Below are positions 15,732-22,649 of a stretch of 26,566 nucleotides of DNA, piece by piece. Position numbers and translations under genes: made by a program. Source of the DNA: CAYNUJ01 sp964573255 (GTDB taxonomy: Bacteria > Bacteroidota > Ignavibacteria > Ignavibacteriales > Melioribacteraceae); NCBI GenBank assembly GCA_964573255.1, contig CAZNJB010000042.1, positions 1 through 26,566 on the forward strand, written 5' to 3'. The notes beneath the pieces were generated by a model. That model was not told the DNA's origin. It saw only the letters and a list, made by a program, of their open reading frames with translations, and did no database searches. Within the stretch, counting starts at the first letter, position 1; each line of letters opens with the position of its first letter.

Positions 15732-15890
15732 ATGGAAAATCAGATCCTTATTAGTGTAATATCTCAAGACCGCGCATTTGTAGAAATGCGAAAAGAGAAA
15801 AGATATGTTAACACCGTTTCAGACAATTGGCTGATCGGCGTTCTTATCTGTTCAATTAAGTTATTATTTGGCGGAGGTAAAAAGTTATGA
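15732..15890 (+). CDS. Small hypothetical protein with hydrophobic C-terminus
   Basis: 52 aa from ATG 15732, which begins one base after the previous stop. The frame is open further upstream, but that part overlaps the preceding HTH gene. A hydrophobic stretch (WLIGVLICSIKLLFGGG) may be a short membrane segment. The stop overlaps the start of the next tiny gene (ATGA). Function unknown. Confidence 0.45.
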   Translation: MENQILISVISQDRAFVEMRKEKRYVNTVSDNWLIGVLICSIKLLFGGGKKL

Positions 15891-16030
15891 AAAAAATAAA
15901 AGAAACTAAGCGGTTTATTTATTACGTCGATAAATGGGGCCGCAAATGGATAACAATTAAAAAGGGAACGCCGCAAACGTTCCCCAAAACAAATAAACAA
16001 AATAAACAAATAAAGACGGAGGCAATATGA
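15887..16030 (+). CDS. 47-aa basic hypothetical protein
   Basis: ATG 15887 overlaps the preceding stop (ATGA), and its own stop overlaps the next gene's ATG at 16027 in the same way, so it fits the coupled pattern of this operon. The product starts MKKIKETKRFIYYVDKWGRK and ends in a Lys/Asn/Gln-rich tail encoded by an AAATAAACA-type repeat (15987-16014). It is highly basic and might bind nucleic acid; no family is recognised. Confidence 0.5.
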   Translation: MKKIKETKRFIYYVDKWGRKWITIKKGTPQTFPKTNKQNKQIKTEAI

Positions 16031-16353
16031 AAAATATTGTTCAAAAACGCAACAGGAATAATTCCTATGCTGAGCTGAATCTCACTCGGAAACAGTTCGA
16101 AAATTGCCTTTTGCCGTTATGGCATTTAGGACAGTCAACAGCTCAAGAAACCGCCGAATATATCAAGCTCCCAATAAACGAGGTCGTCGGTCGTTTCCGC
16201 GAATGTTGGGAAAAGGGCTTTATTGCTGTTAACCCTGTTCAGCCTGATAAAATAAACGAGAGATCAGGCAAAAGAAACACAAACTATATTTTAACTGAAA
16301 AGGGCAAAAATGCTGTCAAAACTCTGTTCTCTTACGCCCGGGAGGTTGCATAA
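16027..16353 (+). CDS. Winged-helix HTH phage protein
   Basis: A 108-aa protein with a winged-helix-like core: LPLWHLGQSTAQETAEYIKLPINEVVGRFRECWEKGFI (about residues 28-66), then a beta wing with NTNYILTEKGKNAV (about 87-100). It resembles the small winged-helix proteins found near phage replication modules and may regulate early transcription or act in replication. A GGAGG ribosome binding site precedes the ATG, and the stop overlaps the following start (TAATG). Confidence 0.6.
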   Translation: MKNIVQKRNRNNSYAELNLTRKQFENCLLPLWHLGQSTAQETAEYIKLPINEVVGRFRECWEKGFIAVNPVQPDKINERSGKRNTNYILTEKGKNAVKTLFSYAREVA

Positions 16354-16544
16354 TGTATGCAGATAGAAACGAAGCTGAAAGGGAAAGAATGAGAGATCAA
16401 GAGTTCGATCGTCTCCGGGAAAAACTCTCGGCCGAATGTCCTTTAATAGTGGACCTTTTGGAATATCTCCCGAAAGAAAGAATCTCAGAGTTATATAACG
16501 AGCTTATTAGTGAAATAATCCGGGAGGGCTGGTTCAATGACTGA
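16353..16544 (+). CDS. Small charged hypothetical protein
   Basis: 63 aa, largely helical and rich in Glu and Arg (NEAERERMRDQEFDRLREKLSAECP, then LLEYLPKERISELYNELISEI). It overlaps both neighbours and sits directly before the YqaJ nuclease gene. It could be an accessory of the recombination module; no family is recognised. Confidence 0.5.
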   Translation: MYADRNEAERERMRDQEFDRLREKLSAECPLIVDLLEYLPKERISELYNELISEIIREGWFND

Positions 16545-17475
16545 AACAATGACAATCAGAACGAAAACAATGAGCCTCGAGGAATGGAGACAGGCTCGGA
16601 GAAAAGGCCTCGGCGGCTCAGACGTCGCGGCGGTTTTAGGATTATCCCGATATAAAACTCCTCTCGATGTCTTTAACGAAAAAGTAAAAGGCGAATATGA
16701 GGATATTTCAGACTTGCCTCGCGTAAAAGCCGGGATCAAACTCGAGCAAGTAATTGCTGATTGGTACGAGGAGGAATCCGGGAAACGTGTTCAGAACGAT
16801 TTTAAGATTCGCATACACCCAAAACACCCTTTTTTAATAGCTAATATTGACCGTTTAATCTTAGCTAGCAACGGAGAGGGGACCGGGATCCTCGAAGTTA
16901 AAACCTCTAATCGTTTTTATTGGGATAAACAAGAGGACGGAGAAATCCCTCTCGAGTATTATCTGCAATTACAGCACTATTTAAATGTAACCGGGCACAA
17001 GTGGGGAGAAATTGCCGTTTTGCTGGACGGTTACGACTTTAGAAGATACTACTTTGAAAGAGACGAGGAACTGATCTCAGTAATGACAGAGAAACTCGTC
17101 GATTTTTGGGTTAATCATATCGAGACGCAAACTCCCCCGGAACCGATAAACAGCGAGGATATTAAAAAACTTTATCCGAAAACAGACCCGGACAAAGTAA
17201 TCGAGGCTAATTCCGTTTTACTTGAGGCTGTTTCGGAAATTAAAACGCTGAAAGAACACCTCAAAGAGATTAAGGCGGAAATTGAGCAAAAAGAGGAAAT
17301 GATTAAGCTAACTATGAGAGATGCTGAACTCCTGACAAACAATGGAGAGAAGCTCGTAACGTGGAAAAGCTATGTTTCTAATCGTTTTGACTCAAAGAAA
17401 TTCAAAGCTGATAATCCTGAACTTTACAATAAATATTTAACTCAATCAGAAACTAGACGATTCTTAATAAAATAG
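16537..17475 (+). CDS. YqaJ-type phage exonuclease
   Basis: The 312-aa protein is a lambda-exonuclease-like PD-(D/E)XK nuclease of the YqaJ family, which resects DNA ends for single-strand annealing by its RecT partner. The family start RRKGLGGSDVAAVLGLSRYKTP (about 21-42) is clear. Catalytic residues are visible: Glu70 (GIKLEQ), Asp105 (ANIDRL), Glu120 and Lys122 (LEVKTS) and Gln144/Gln146 (YYLQLQHY). The C-terminal part (about 215-280) is a coiled coil ending near a conserved basic segment. A GGGAGG site precedes ATG 16537. RecT follows 12 nt downstream. Confidence 0.93.
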   Translation: MTETMTIRTKTMSLEEWRQARRKGLGGSDVAAVLGLSRYKTPLDVFNEKVKGEYEDISDLPRVKAGIKLEQVIADWYEEESGKRVQNDFKIRIHPKHPFLIANIDRLILASNGEGTGILEVKTSNRFYWDKQEDGEIPLEYYLQLQHYLNVTGHKWGEIAVLLDGYDFRRYYFERDEELISVMTEKLVDFWVNHIETQTPPEPINSEDIKKLYPKTDPDKVIEANSVLLEAVSEIKTLKEHLKEIKAEIEQKEEMIKLTMRDAELLTNNGEKLVTWKSYVSNRFDSKKFKADNPELYNKYLTQSETRRFLIK

Positions 17476-17487
17476 GAGACTAATTAA

Positions 17488-18414
17488 ATGACTACACAAC
17501 AAAAAGCACTCGAAAAGGTTAAGGGCAATAATAAGCCTGAAAATAAACCCGTCTCAGTACCTAAGACGATGAGAGGACTCAAATCTAACGACATTAGAGG
17601 GATTCTCGAGCTTTATAAGGGCCAAATCGCTCAGGCAATACCTAAACACCTGACACCTGAGAGAATTATCCAAACAGCAACGACTCTTATTGCAAGAACG
17701 CCGGAATTAGCGTCTTGTTCCTCTGAATCTTTACTCGGGGCCGTTTTACAATGCTCAATCTTAGGCTTTGAACCGATTACAGCTCTCGGACAATGTTATT
17801 TCGTACCGTTCAGAAATAAGAAAACCGGACAAACAGAGGTAAACTTTTTAATCGGTTATCGCGGCTTAATTGATTTAGCAATGCGCTCCGGCCGGGTTAA
17901 AACTATTTATTCTGAGGTGGTTTTTGAGAACGACTTTTTTGAATATGAGCTCGGACTTAATCCGAAACTCGTTCACGTTCCGGCTGAATCTGCACGCGGC
18001 AAAATGAAAGGAGTTTATGCTGTTATGAAGCTGACGAACGGCGGAGAGTCTTTCGTTTATCTCAGTAAAACGGATATTGAGCAAATTAAGAAACTCTCTC
18101 AGGCTGGCGGCTCTAAATTTAGCCCTTGGAACTCTGACTCTGAGCTCGTAATTGCTGAGATGTGGAAAAAATCAGCAATTCGGAGACTCTTAAAATACAG
18201 CCCTGTTTCTATTGAAGTTAGAGAAATTCACACCGACGAGGCTATTATTAAGCCCGAAGCCTTTAACCGGGGCGAAGTTGACCTTAATAAGATCGAGGAA
18301 ATTCCGCTCGAAATGGCTGAGGATAATGACAACAATTCGGGAGAACCGGATCCAAACGTGACGGAGCAGGGGGCTCCTGTTGCTAATGATCCGGCATTAT
18401 TTCAAGGGGAGTAA
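17488..18414 (+). CDS. recT: RecT family single-strand annealing protein
   Basis: This 308-aa protein anneals complementary single strands and pairs with the YqaJ nuclease in phage recombination. The RecT core is clear: IAQAIPKHLTPERIIQTATTLIARTPELASC, LLGAVLQCSILGFEPITALGQCYFVPF, NFLIGYRGLIDLAMRSGRVKTIYSEVVFE, and ELVIAEMWKKSAIRRLLKYSP. The last 45 residues are acidic and variable, as expected. An AGGAG ribosome binding site precedes the ATG. Confidence 0.95.
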   Translation: MTTQQKALEKVKGNNKPENKPVSVPKTMRGLKSNDIRGILELYKGQIAQAIPKHLTPERIIQTATTLIARTPELASCSSESLLGAVLQCSILGFEPITALGQCYFVPFRNKKTGQTEVNFLIGYRGLIDLAMRSGRVKTIYSEVVFENDFFEYELGLNPKLVHVPAESARGKMKGVYAVMKLTNGGESFVYLSKTDIEQIKKLSQAGGSKFSPWNSDSELVIAEMWKKSAIRRLLKYSPVSIEVREIHTDEAIIKPEAFNRGEVDLNKIEEIPLEMAEDNDNNSGEPDPNVTEQGAPVANDPALFQGE

Positions 18415-18420
18415 AACCTT

Positions 18421-18551
18421 GCTCCCCCTTATTGTTATTAAAGGAGCACGATCATGAACGGGAAAGATAAATTCGATAAAGACAAAATGTATAAGGTTAA
18501 GCTGAGGATATTTTACTCTTGGGATTACGAAGTAAAGGGAGATCGTGCTCC
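18421..18551 (+). promoter_or_regulatory. Possible RBS-sequestering RNA structure
   Basis: The ribosome binding site segment GGAGCACGATC (18443-18453) of the next gene has a perfect 11-nt complement, GATCGTGCTCC (18541-18551), inside that gene. It can alternatively pair over 5 bp with GCTCC upstream (18421-18425). Either helix would hide the ribosome binding site. An 11-bp inverted repeat at this distance could occur by chance once in a window this size, so the position is the main argument. Confidence 0.35.
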
Positions 18552-18657
18552 CGATTTGATAAAAGCCTTTTATGAAAAGAATAAACCGAATAATAATAAA
18601 TCTGTATATCACATGACCGAGGAAATTAAACCTAAAGCGGAGCTCAAAAATGGCTAG
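18454..18657 (+). CDS. Small phage protein of unknown function
   Basis: 67 aa, beginning MNGKDKFDKDKMYKVKLRIFYSWDYEVKG, with two predicted beta strands and then a helix (APDLIKAFYEKN). It lies between RecT and the replication protein and overlaps the latter by 8 nt. Its AAGGAG ribosome binding site can be paired into a helix with its own coding sequence. No family is recognised. Confidence 0.6.
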   Translation: MNGKDKFDKDKMYKVKLRIFYSWDYEVKGDRAPDLIKAFYEKNKPNNNKSVYHMTEEIKPKAELKNG

Positions 18658-19570
18658 AATTACACAAAACGGAATCTCTTTCTTTTCGCTCGATTGCGAC
18701 TTTGAGAGCAATTTGGAGCTCGTAATTATGGAACATGAGGCGGAGGGATTGGCTGTTTTCGTTACTCTCTTGCAGCTGATTTATAAGAATCAAGGGTACT
18801 ACATTAAGCATGATAAAGACCTCCCTTTGCTGGTAAAACGTAAGATAAATGTTGACATTAATCGAATAAATGTAATCATTAATTCTTTAGTTGAAAGAGG
18901 CATATTTTCCGAAAAAATGCTAAAACAGTTCAAAATCTTAACATCTAAGGGGATTCAGAAAAGATATTTTACTGCTGCAAAGAGAAAAAAGGAAATTAAC
19001 GTCATTCAAGAGTATTTATTACTCCCGGATGTGTCTCATTATGATAATGTTAACATTTATTCAATAAATGCAGACAATAATTCGATAAATGCAGCATTAT
19101 GTATGCAACAATTTACAAAGGAAAAGGAAAAGGAAAAGGAAAAGGAAAAGGGAGAGGAAAAAGAAAGCAGTTCAGAACGCACGCCCTTAAATGTTTCTCC
19201 TCTTAATTCGTCTCCGGATATTCAATCTCTCTGGATCCGTACCTTTGGCCGTAATCCTAAATTTCCCGAAGCAGAGGAAACTCAGAACCTAATCTATAAA
19301 TTCGGTATTGATAAGACAGAGAAAATTTTCAGAGAGGCGGTTCTGAAAGGATTCCGGAACTTCGGGACTCTGCTCGCTGCATTAGACGATCAGGGAAATA
19401 TTAAGCCCCGGGAGAATGACGCACACCAAAAAACCGAGGGCCTCACTTATGACGATCTCCTGAGAATGTCTCAAAAGATGAGCACCCGGGAAAGAGAGGA
19501 GCTTTTCAAACAATACGAGGCCTATGCTACTGAAAACGGAAAAAAACTCTGGAGAAAAAAAGTTGGCTGA
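18650..19570 (+). CDS. DUF4373 (Lin1244/Lin1753-like) phage replication protein
   Basis: The 306-aa protein begins with the DUF4373 domain (about residues 8-115: ISFFSLDCDFESNLELVIMEHEAEGLAVFVTLLQLIYKNQGYY..., then NVIINSLVERGIFSEKML and SKGIQKRYFTAAKRK). This domain is found in Bacteroidota and Firmicutes phage proteins in the replication initiator position. A (KE)n linker encoded by a GGAAAA hexamer repeat follows, and then a C-terminal helical domain (about 195-300). It probably initiates phage replication. Iteron-like repeats lie within the gene. It overlaps its upstream neighbour by 8 nt. Confidence 0.75.
   Translation: MARITQNGISFFSLDCDFESNLELVIMEHEAEGLAVFVTLLQLIYKNQGYYIKHDKDLPLLVKRKINVDINRINVIINSLVERGIFSEKMLKQFKILTSKGIQKRYFTAAKRKKEINVIQEYLLLPDVSHYDNVNIYSINADNNSINAALCMQQFTKEKEKEKEKEKGEEKESSSERTPLNVSPLNSSPDIQSLWIRTFGRNPKFPEAEETQNLIYKFGIDKTEKIFREAVLKGFRNFGTLLAALDDQGNIKPRENDAHQKTEGLTYDDLLRMSQKMSTREREELFKQYEAYATENGKKLWRKKVG
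18845..19091. other. Candidate phage replication origin (iteron-like repeats)
   Basis: ATAAATG occurs at 18845, 18866, 19064 and 19085. Each pair is exactly 21 bp apart, that is, two helical turns. The second pair extends to TTC[A/G]ATAAATGCAG (19060-19073 and 19081-19094), and an inverted copy, CATTTAT (19054-19060), forms a 7-bp hairpin with the third. An origin inside the initiator gene would parallel lambda O. The motif is AT-rich and short, so this is tentative. Confidence 0.35.
19117..19151 (+). repeat. GGAAAA hexanucleotide microsatellite
   Basis: Five perfect GGAAAA units (19120-19149) encode alternating Lys-Glu in the linker of the replication protein. Gain or loss of a unit adds or removes two residues without a frameshift, so the linker length can vary. 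Confidence 0.85.
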
Positions 19571-19595
19571 AAAACGAATTGACGGAGCCGCTAAA

Positions 19596-20066
19596 ATGAA
19601 AGTTGAATATTGGCTTATGAGATTTATTGCATCTGGTTATTATTTGGCCTTAATCCCGAATTATTTTTATAACGGTTATGAGTGCGATTTATTCACACTT
19701 AACACGAAATTATATACTGCTGAGTATGAGATTAAAAGAAGTAAAGCGGACTATGAAAAGGACTTTGAAAAGATAAGAAAGTGGTCTTTTACCGGGAGGA
19801 CAAAACACGAAGCAATTAAACAGGGGTTAAGGACAAACAGATTTTATTTTGTATTACAGAAAGGGCTAAACGTCGAAATTCCCGATTATGCCGGATTGAT
19901 AACATTCGAGGAAATAAACGGACGCGCCTATTTTGAGCGAAAGAAAGACGCTCCTCTGCTCCATAAAAAAGAAAGCAGCAACGGGACAGTAAAAAAATGC
20001 CTCCAAAATCTTAGCTGGAGGTATCAAAGAGAACTATTCACAAACAATATAAAAAACGGAGGCTAA
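19596..20066 (+). CDS. PD-(D/E)XK nuclease-like protein (MmcB/DUF1052-like)
   Basis: From ATG 19596, preceded by CGGAG, the protein has 156 aa; in-frame ATG 19524 and TTG 19563 are possible earlier starts but overlap the replication gene. The motif ECD (Asp31) followed by EYEIKRSKADYEKDFEK (Glu45, Lys47), a KHE segment and a late NRFYFVLQ strand match MmcB-like nuclease folds (D...ExK, then S-x-x-D-F). It may process DNA during phage replication or recombination. The family call is from pattern memory. Confidence 0.55.
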   Translation: MKVEYWLMRFIASGYYLALIPNYFYNGYECDLFTLNTKLYTAEYEIKRSKADYEKDFEKIRKWSFTGRTKHEAIKQGLRTNRFYFVLQKGLNVEIPDYAGLITFEEINGRAYFERKKDAPLLHKKESSNGTVKKCLQNLSWRYQRELFTNNIKNGG

Positions 20067-20068
20067 GA

Positions 20069-20323
20069 ATGAAAACAAAAATTAACGGCAATTTATCCGA
20101 AGCGGGCAAATTTCGGATTAAGCAAATAATCTCAACGGGCAAACATAACGGCTTTTTTAATACGGTTTATGTTTCGGATTATATCGACGGTGAAAAACTA
20201 GATACAAGAGTCAAAATCCAAAACGATTCCGGGGCCGAAATAACCCTCTGCTTTATTGCCGGAGCTGATATTGAAAACTTTGAGAATGAACTTAACTCTT
20301 TAATTGAGAAATATAGGATTTAA
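20069..20323 (+). CDS. Hypothetical phage protein
   Basis: 84 aa with mixed strands and helices (GKFRIKQIISTGKHNGFFNTVYVSDYIDGEKLDTRVKIQNDSGAEITLCFIAG). It looks like a small beta-rich domain ending in one helix. A GGAGG site precedes the ATG. No family is recognised. Confidence 0.6.
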   Translation: MKTKINGNLSEAGKFRIKQIISTGKHNGFFNTVYVSDYIDGEKLDTRVKIQNDSGAEITLCFIAGADIENFENELNSLIEKYRI

Positions 20324-20342
20324 TAAACAACGGAGTTGAAAA

Positions 20343-20786
20343 ATGATCTTTGATGTTCTTATCATATTGATACTAGTTACTTTTTTTATCCGCTTTGATA
20401 TGATGCGGAAACGTATTAAAAGACTCGAGGAGGAAATCGAGGGGAACACTAGAAATATTATGAAATTATCAAACAATATTCTAGATCTAGCAAACACTTA
20501 CAATCGAGTGATAGACTCCTTATTTCCCCGCCCTTATCTTTCCGATCTCCCCGAGAAAGTAAAAAAGAACGCCAAAAAAGGGAAATATGATCCAACTAAG
20601 AGGGGAACTGTTGCGGAATATAAAGCTGATTATAATCTGCATTATGTTTGCGACGATTGCGGGAGTTGGCTTGATAAGCGTTCCAATTTAGACGAGCCAT
20701 ATTTCGAAACTGAGCCCTGTTCTTGCGGCGGGACAATGTTTCTAAGTAAAAAAACGGAAATATTAAAAGCGGAGGCTAAAAAATGA
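20343..20786 (+). CDS. Membrane-anchored zinc-ribbon phage protein
   Basis: 147 aa: an N-terminal membrane helix (about residues 2-17), a coiled coil (about 20-60), a basic linker, and a C-terminal zinc ribbon with Cys pairs in YVCDDCGSW and PCSCGGTM. This layout would tether a zinc domain to the inner membrane, perhaps facing the cytoplasm. It overlaps the YopX gene by 4 nt (ATGA). Function unknown; part of the accessory early region. Confidence 0.6.
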   Translation: MIFDVLIILILVTFFIRFDMMRKRIKRLEEEIEGNTRNIMKLSNNILDLANTYNRVIDSLFPRPYLSDLPEKVKKNAKKGKYDPTKRGTVAEYKADYNLHYVCDDCGSWLDKRSNLDEPYFETEPCSCGGTMFLSKKTEILKAEAKK

Positions 20787-21205
20787 GAGAGATTAAATTT
20801 AGAGGAAAGCGGAAAGATAATAATGAGTGGGTTTATGGATATTTAGCTCAAAGCTGTTATGGGTTAATGATACTTGATAGTGAATTGTATCACGTTGACG
20901 GCGCAGAGTGGAATGTTGGCGGGCATATAGTAATCCCTGAAACCGTAGGGCAAATGATAATGAAATACAAAGAAAAAGAATTATATGTCGATGACATAGT
21001 AAAGCTCAAAGGGAGTGATGAATATTGGCTTATTAGAATAGATGATTTTGGGGCCCCTGTGTTTGAGGCTAACGGTTTTAATCAATTAAAGGAATATAAA
21101 CTAGTCGAATTTTCTGAATACCTTTTTGAATATAGTGTCGAAGATATTGAAAACGTCGGCAACTTTCACGAAAACCCGGAACTAATAAAGGGGGCCGAAA
21201 AATGA
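20783..21205 (+). CDS. YopX family phage protein
   Basis: The 140-aa protein has the YopX pattern: MREIKFRGKRKDNNEWVYGYL at the start, the central HIVIPETVGQ, and ELYVDDIVKL followed by a short beta-barrel-like segment, ending in FEYSVEDIENVGNFHENPEL. YopX proteins are common in Firmicutes and Bacteroidota phages and have no established function. It overlaps genes on both sides by 4 nt. Confidence 0.88.
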   Translation: MREIKFRGKRKDNNEWVYGYLAQSCYGLMILDSELYHVDGAEWNVGGHIVIPETVGQMIMKYKEKELYVDDIVKLKGSDEYWLIRIDDFGAPVFEANGFNQLKEYKLVEFSEYLFEYSVEDIENVGNFHENPELIKGAEK

Positions 21206-21312
21206 GTTTCTTTGCCGGAGTATTAACGACGCTGATCGTCGAAATTTTAATCGTTTACTTAACTCTAAAATATTTTAACAATGAGGAGAATAAAAAGAAA
21301 TGGATCAGTTAA
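21202..21312 (+). CDS. 36-aa single-TM protein
   Basis: A short gene (MSFFAGVLTTLIVEILIVYL, then a charged tail ending KKKWIS) with one membrane helix at residues 3-22. Its ATG overlaps the YopX stop (ATGA), and its end overlaps the next gene by 13 nt, whose ribosome binding site (GAGGAG) lies inside it. This coupling supports real translation. It could modulate the membrane, but no family is recognised. Confidence 0.5.
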   Translation: MSFFAGVLTTLIVEILIVYLTLKYFNNEENKKKWIS

Positions 21313-21566
21313 TCGAAATTTGTGCACTTTGGGAAAATCACAATAAACAGGGAGAACCTTACATGGCCGGAAATGTAGGCGGCTTTAAGGTCCTAATATT
21401 CCCTAACAAATTTAAGAAAGAGAATAATCAGCCGGATTATAGGCTCTTTATTACACCGAAAAAAGAAAGAAAGCCGGAGACGGATCCGGAACCGGAAAGC
21501 GAAAATAAACAGGAACCCGGCCCAATAAACGAGCCGAAACAAGAAAGTGACGATTTACCATTTTAA
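21300..21566 (+). CDS. Small phage protein with SSB-like acidic tail
   Basis: 88 aa. The N-terminal part (about residues 1-55: LIEICALWENHNKQGEPYMAGNVGGFKVLIFPNKFKKE...PDYRLFITPK) is a compact beta-rich domain known from phage proteins with the LWEN...G...YLSG pattern. A Pro/Glu-rich linker leads to the C-terminal tip DDLPF, which matches the protein-docking tail of bacterial SSB. This suggests a role at single-stranded DNA, alongside RecT and YqaJ. An OB fold is not evident by eye. Confidence 0.6.
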   Translation: MDQLIEICALWENHNKQGEPYMAGNVGGFKVLIFPNKFKKENNQPDYRLFITPKKERKPETDPEPESENKQEPGPINEPKQESDDLPF

Positions 21567-21589
21567 CAAACATAGGAGGAATAAATAAA

Positions 21590-21775
21590 ATGTTTGATTT
21601 TTTCGCACTAATGGAAAATTATTTTAACCGTCTGAGCTCTAATAAAAACTATAAAAAGAAAACAAGCCGGAGACAAAGGAAACGAAAAGCCTACACACTA
21701 GCAAAGCGGACAATTAGGAAAAAATTCAGAATAAAACACTTCGGCCAATTCAGCCCGATAAAGAGATTTAACTAA
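21590..21775 (+). CDS. Small highly basic protein
   Basis: 61 aa with a dense Lys/Arg region (KKKTSRRQRKRKAYTLAKRTIRKKFRIK, residues about 22-49). A strong AGGAGG site precedes the ATG. It could bind DNA or RNA; no family is recognised. Confidence 0.5.
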   Translation: MFDFFALMENYFNRLSSNKNYKKKTSRRQRKRKAYTLAKRTIRKKFRIKHFGQFSPIKRFN

Positions 21776-21793
21776 ACAGGGGAGATAAATCAC

Positions 21794-22144
21794 GTGCAAA
21801 GAGAATTATTTCCGGAAATGCTAACAGAGAAAGAAGTTCAGGCTCAGCTGATTAAGCTCTTACTTGCCGCGGGTTGGGTTGTGGTCCGCGTTAATTCCGG
21901 GAGATTTAACGGAAAGAGTTATTTCAGATCTTATATCATTGAGAATTATAATGAATCCGCCGGGTTCCCGGATATTGTTGCATTTAAGGGGAGCCGTTTC
22001 CTCCTTATCGAAGTTAAACGCGGCAAAGGAGGAAAACTCCGGGAATCTCAAGACAAATTTATTGCATTATGCGAATATCATAATATTGAGGTTTATATCA
22101 TTAACAACGCTGAGGATTTAGAAAAATTATTGTTTGAATTATGA
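21794..22144 (+). CDS. VRR-NUC domain nuclease
   Basis: This 116-aa protein is a compact VRR-NUC nuclease of the PD-(D/E)XK superfamily, a type associated with phage Holliday junction or flap processing. Catalytic residues visible: an N-terminal Glu (12 or 14), Asp60 in GFPDIVAF, Glu73-x-Lys75 in LLIEVKRGKGG and Gln86 in ESQ. The start is GTG 21794, preceded by GGGGAG. It overlaps the next gene (ATGA). Confidence 0.88.
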   Translation: MQRELFPEMLTEKEVQAQLIKLLLAAGWVVVRVNSGRFNGKSYFRSYIIENYNESAGFPDIVAFKGSRFLLIEVKRGKGGKLRESQDKFIALCEYHNIEVYIINNAEDLEKLLFEL

Positions 22145-22335
22145 CGGGAGCTAATAAAATGAATAACAATAGTTTACAACAAAAACGGAAAGAACGACAA
22201 AAAACCTTTGAGGAAAAACTCAGAGAGGCCGGAATAAATAAACTTTGTTTAAGATGCGTTAATTCTTGCAAACAGCGGAGTTATATCACGATTGTTAAAT
22301 GTCCGATGTTCATAAATAAAAATGAGGTTAACTAA
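22141..22335 (+). CDS. Cys-rich mini-protein 1
   Basis: 64 aa from ATG 22141, overlapping the VRR-NUC stop; a second ATG at 22159 has the better ribosome binding site (GGGAG) and would give 58 aa. A helical N-terminus is followed by LCLRCVNSCKQRSYITIVKCP, four Cys likely to bind zinc. The stop overlaps the next start (TAATG). Function unknown. Confidence 0.5.
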   Translation: MTGANKMNNNSLQQKRKERQKTFEEKLREAGINKLCLRCVNSCKQRSYITIVKCPMFINKNEVN

Positions 22336-22649
22336 TGAGCATAACTAGAATAATTTGCGACAGTTGCGACTTACCTCAAGCATGGTGCAAGTGCACAAAT
22401 AGGGAGGTAAAAGAGGAGGAATATTATCTTATCCAAACAAAGTCATTCCCGAATGAGCAATTTCAAAATGTCGGTTACATAGATCAGGATGGCCGACGGC
22501 ATGAGAAACGCAAAAATCTACGTATGGAGCTTAAAGTTTTTAACGCTCATGTAAACAAAGGAAAAGATCAACAATGGAGGCTTATTAAAAGGAGGGTTGT
22601 AATTGAGGACGTAATAATCAAAGAATATGCAGGAGAGGTAAAGGAATGA
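22335..22649 (+). CDS. Cys-rich phage protein 2
   Basis: 104 aa with an N-terminal Cys group (ICDSCDLPQAWCKCTN; Cys8, 11, 18, 20) that may bind zinc, followed by a beta-rich domain (about residues 28-100) with a basic central segment (DGRRHEKRKNLRMELKVF). It overlaps both neighbours by 1-4 nt. No family is recognised. Confidence 0.55.
   Translation: MSITRIICDSCDLPQAWCKCTNREVKEEEYYLIQTKSFPNEQFQNVGYIDQDGRRHEKRKNLRMELKVFNAHVNKGKDQQWRLIKRRVVIEDVIIKEYAGEVKE

Noticed and set aside
19117..19151. Short tandem repeat as a CRISPR-like array
   Set aside because: It is a hexamer microsatellite with no spacers and encodes a Lys-Glu linker.
19997..20022. Hairpin CCTCCA...TGGAGG as a terminator
   Set aside because: It lies inside a coding region, has a 10-nt loop and no T tract.
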